Virus record (IMG/VR): IMGVR_UViG_3300020578_006482
Coordinates: 1-22,234 of that record
Source of the DNA: a virus
Strand: one strand, 5' to 3'
DNA: 22,234 bases
The position numbers were made by a program, and so were the translations under genes. Below the pieces are notes generated by a model. The model was not told the origin of the DNA, made no database searches, and was given only the letters and a program-made list of their open reading frames with translations. Each line of letters opens with the position of its first letter. Position 1 is the first letter of the stretch. Below are positions 21,731-22,234 of this stretch, piece after piece.

Positions 21731-21757
21731 ATTATATGAATTGTGCCAGTGCGTCAA
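21731..21757 (-). promoter_or_regulatory. Sigma70-type promoter, leaderless, Sm-like gene
   Basis: TTGACG (21757-21752), a 15-base spacer (one shorter than its relatives) and TATAAT (21736-21731), then eight bases (ATAAAGCT) and ATG. The predicted start is on or within a couple of bases of the start codon. It lies right after the stop of the deacetylase gene. Confidence 0.65.
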
Positions 21758-21770
21758 CTTATTTCTCTAG

Positions 21771-22234
21771 CTAATATTCTGACTTGATGTGCGGCAACAC
21801 GAACTGCATGCCCAGCCAGCGGAATTGGCCGTCGGTGTCTTTGTATGAACAGTTGACCCTGCCGGTGCGAGTGATATATGGCTTCAGCACTTGCACATGC
21901 ACGCGATCCTGTGACCTCACGCTCACAGCCGCCGCGTACCACTCGTCGCCATGATGTGTGAAGCAGCTGATACGGCCTGCGGGTATTCCCGGCGCCAGCA
22001 CCAGCTCAATCTCTGGTGGATTTCGGAACTTGGTCACGCGCTTGTCCTCTGGCAGTATCTCCAACACGGGCAGGGGCTTGGAGTTAAGCACCTCGGCGAA
22101 TCGATCTGCCTTGCCCCAGTTCTCGTTGATGGGGAACCTGGGCAGCTCCAAGCGATCCTTGAGGCTGTCCATCACGCCCGAGTGCTGTCCGAAAGCCAGG
22201 CGGAAGCCCATGCTCTTTACTATGTTCTTGAATT
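21771..22234 (-). CDS. Polysaccharide deacetylase, C-terminal part (5' end beyond the window)
   Basis: The reading frame is open to the window edge, so the N-terminal catalytic (NodB-like, CE4) domain would lie outside. What is seen resembles the C-terminal section of marine polysaccharide deacetylases: MGFRLAFGQHSGV, then LPRFPINENWG-ADRF, then SKPLPVLEILPED and a beta-rich end (NPPEIELVLAPGI, FRWLGMQFVLP). These blocks follow the strand-ending GQxSG and PRFPMNE patterns I know from the family. An internal ATG at 22211 is unlikely to be the true start because the homology already begins there. Deacetylation of host surface glycans could help adsorption or entry. The call rests on remembered patterns. 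Confidence 0.65.
   Translation of the reverse strand, partial: FKNIVKSMGFRLAFGQHSGVMDSLKDRLELPRFPINENWGKADRFAEVLNSKPLPVLEILPEDKRVTKFRNPPEIELVLAPGIPAGRISCFTHHGDEWYAAAVSVRSQDRVHVQVLKPYITRTGRVNCSYKDTDGQFRWLGMQFVLPHIKSEY

Noticed and set aside
1-22234. CRISPR arrays, tRNA genes, insertion sequences
   Set aside because: No regularly spaced direct repeats, cloverleaf-like stretches or transposase motifs were seen on reading both strands.
1-22234. Bacterial chromosome as the source, given DnaK, ClpX, IF-1, bS21, BKACE and ALDH
   Set aside because: The gene order is unlike any bacterial one I know. The T4-type late boxes, gp30-type ligase, marine-phage membrane protein and tiny overlapping genes favour a virus. 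A chimeric assembly cannot be fully ruled out from the sequence alone.

Overview
The window looks like part of a large, lytic, T4-type marine myovirus genome. Four things support this: T4-late-type promoter motifs (a perfect TATAAATA before dnaK and variants before three other genes); a T4 gp30-type ATP-dependent DNA ligase; a long four-helix membrane/coiled-coil protein whose N-terminus resembles one common in marine T4-like phages; and dense, overlapping gene packing with many tiny ORFs. No tRNA, rRNA, CRISPR array or transposon was seen. The host cannot be named. Base composition is moderate, not the extreme AT richness of SAR11 phages.

Layout, left to right. (1) 1-6088, minus strand: a 754-aa membrane coiled-coil protein, an unknown 188-aa protein, ClpX and a long ribosomal protein bS21, followed by DnaK with its own late promoter and hairpin leader (its 3' end is off the window). 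(2) 6168-6428, plus: one small late-type gene. (3) 6439-7930, minus: an envelope cluster of a 46-aa membrane protein, an LPP20-type lipoprotein, a secreted cysteine protein and a second lipoprotein. (4) 8021-10109, minus: a radical SAM enzyme, a membrane-anchored Bax/GH73-type glucosaminidase and a small unknown protein. (5) 10212-14522, plus: a metabolic island with an SDR dehydrogenase, a beta-keto acid cleavage enzyme (BKACE, DUF849), two tiny membrane proteins, an IPNS-type 2OG-Fe(II) oxygenase and an MHS-family transporter. (6) 14511-18397, minus: one long coupled operon of DNA ligase, ALDH7-type aldehyde dehydrogenase, three small proteins, a full-length translation initiation factor IF-1, a 41-aa ORF and a 102-aa protein. 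(7) 18438-21280, minus: a four-gene coupled operon of a ParB-fold protein, an unknown protein, a shrunken CTP-synthase-like protein and an FkbM methyltransferase. (8) 21420-22234, minus: a small beta-barrel-like protein and the C-terminal part of a polysaccharide deacetylase.

Three themes stand out. First, many promoters sit directly against start codons: TTGAC(A/G)-N15/16-TA(T/C)AAT or late motifs lie only 5-10 nt from the ATG. This predicts leaderless mRNAs, in a genome that also carries IF-1 and bS21. Second, the CTP-synthase-like protein keeps the UTP/CTP-site motifs but lacks the segment and residue that bind catalytic Mg2+, as well as the glutaminase domain; it is probably a nucleotide sensor, a modulator or a repurposed enzyme. 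Third, the SDR-BKACE-oxygenase-transporter island plus the aldehyde dehydrogenase look like a portable catabolic route for a beta-hydroxy acid, possibly carnitine-like. The AT-rich stretch in SDR and early BKACE hints at recent acquisition. Function calls rest on motif reading alone; no database search was run.
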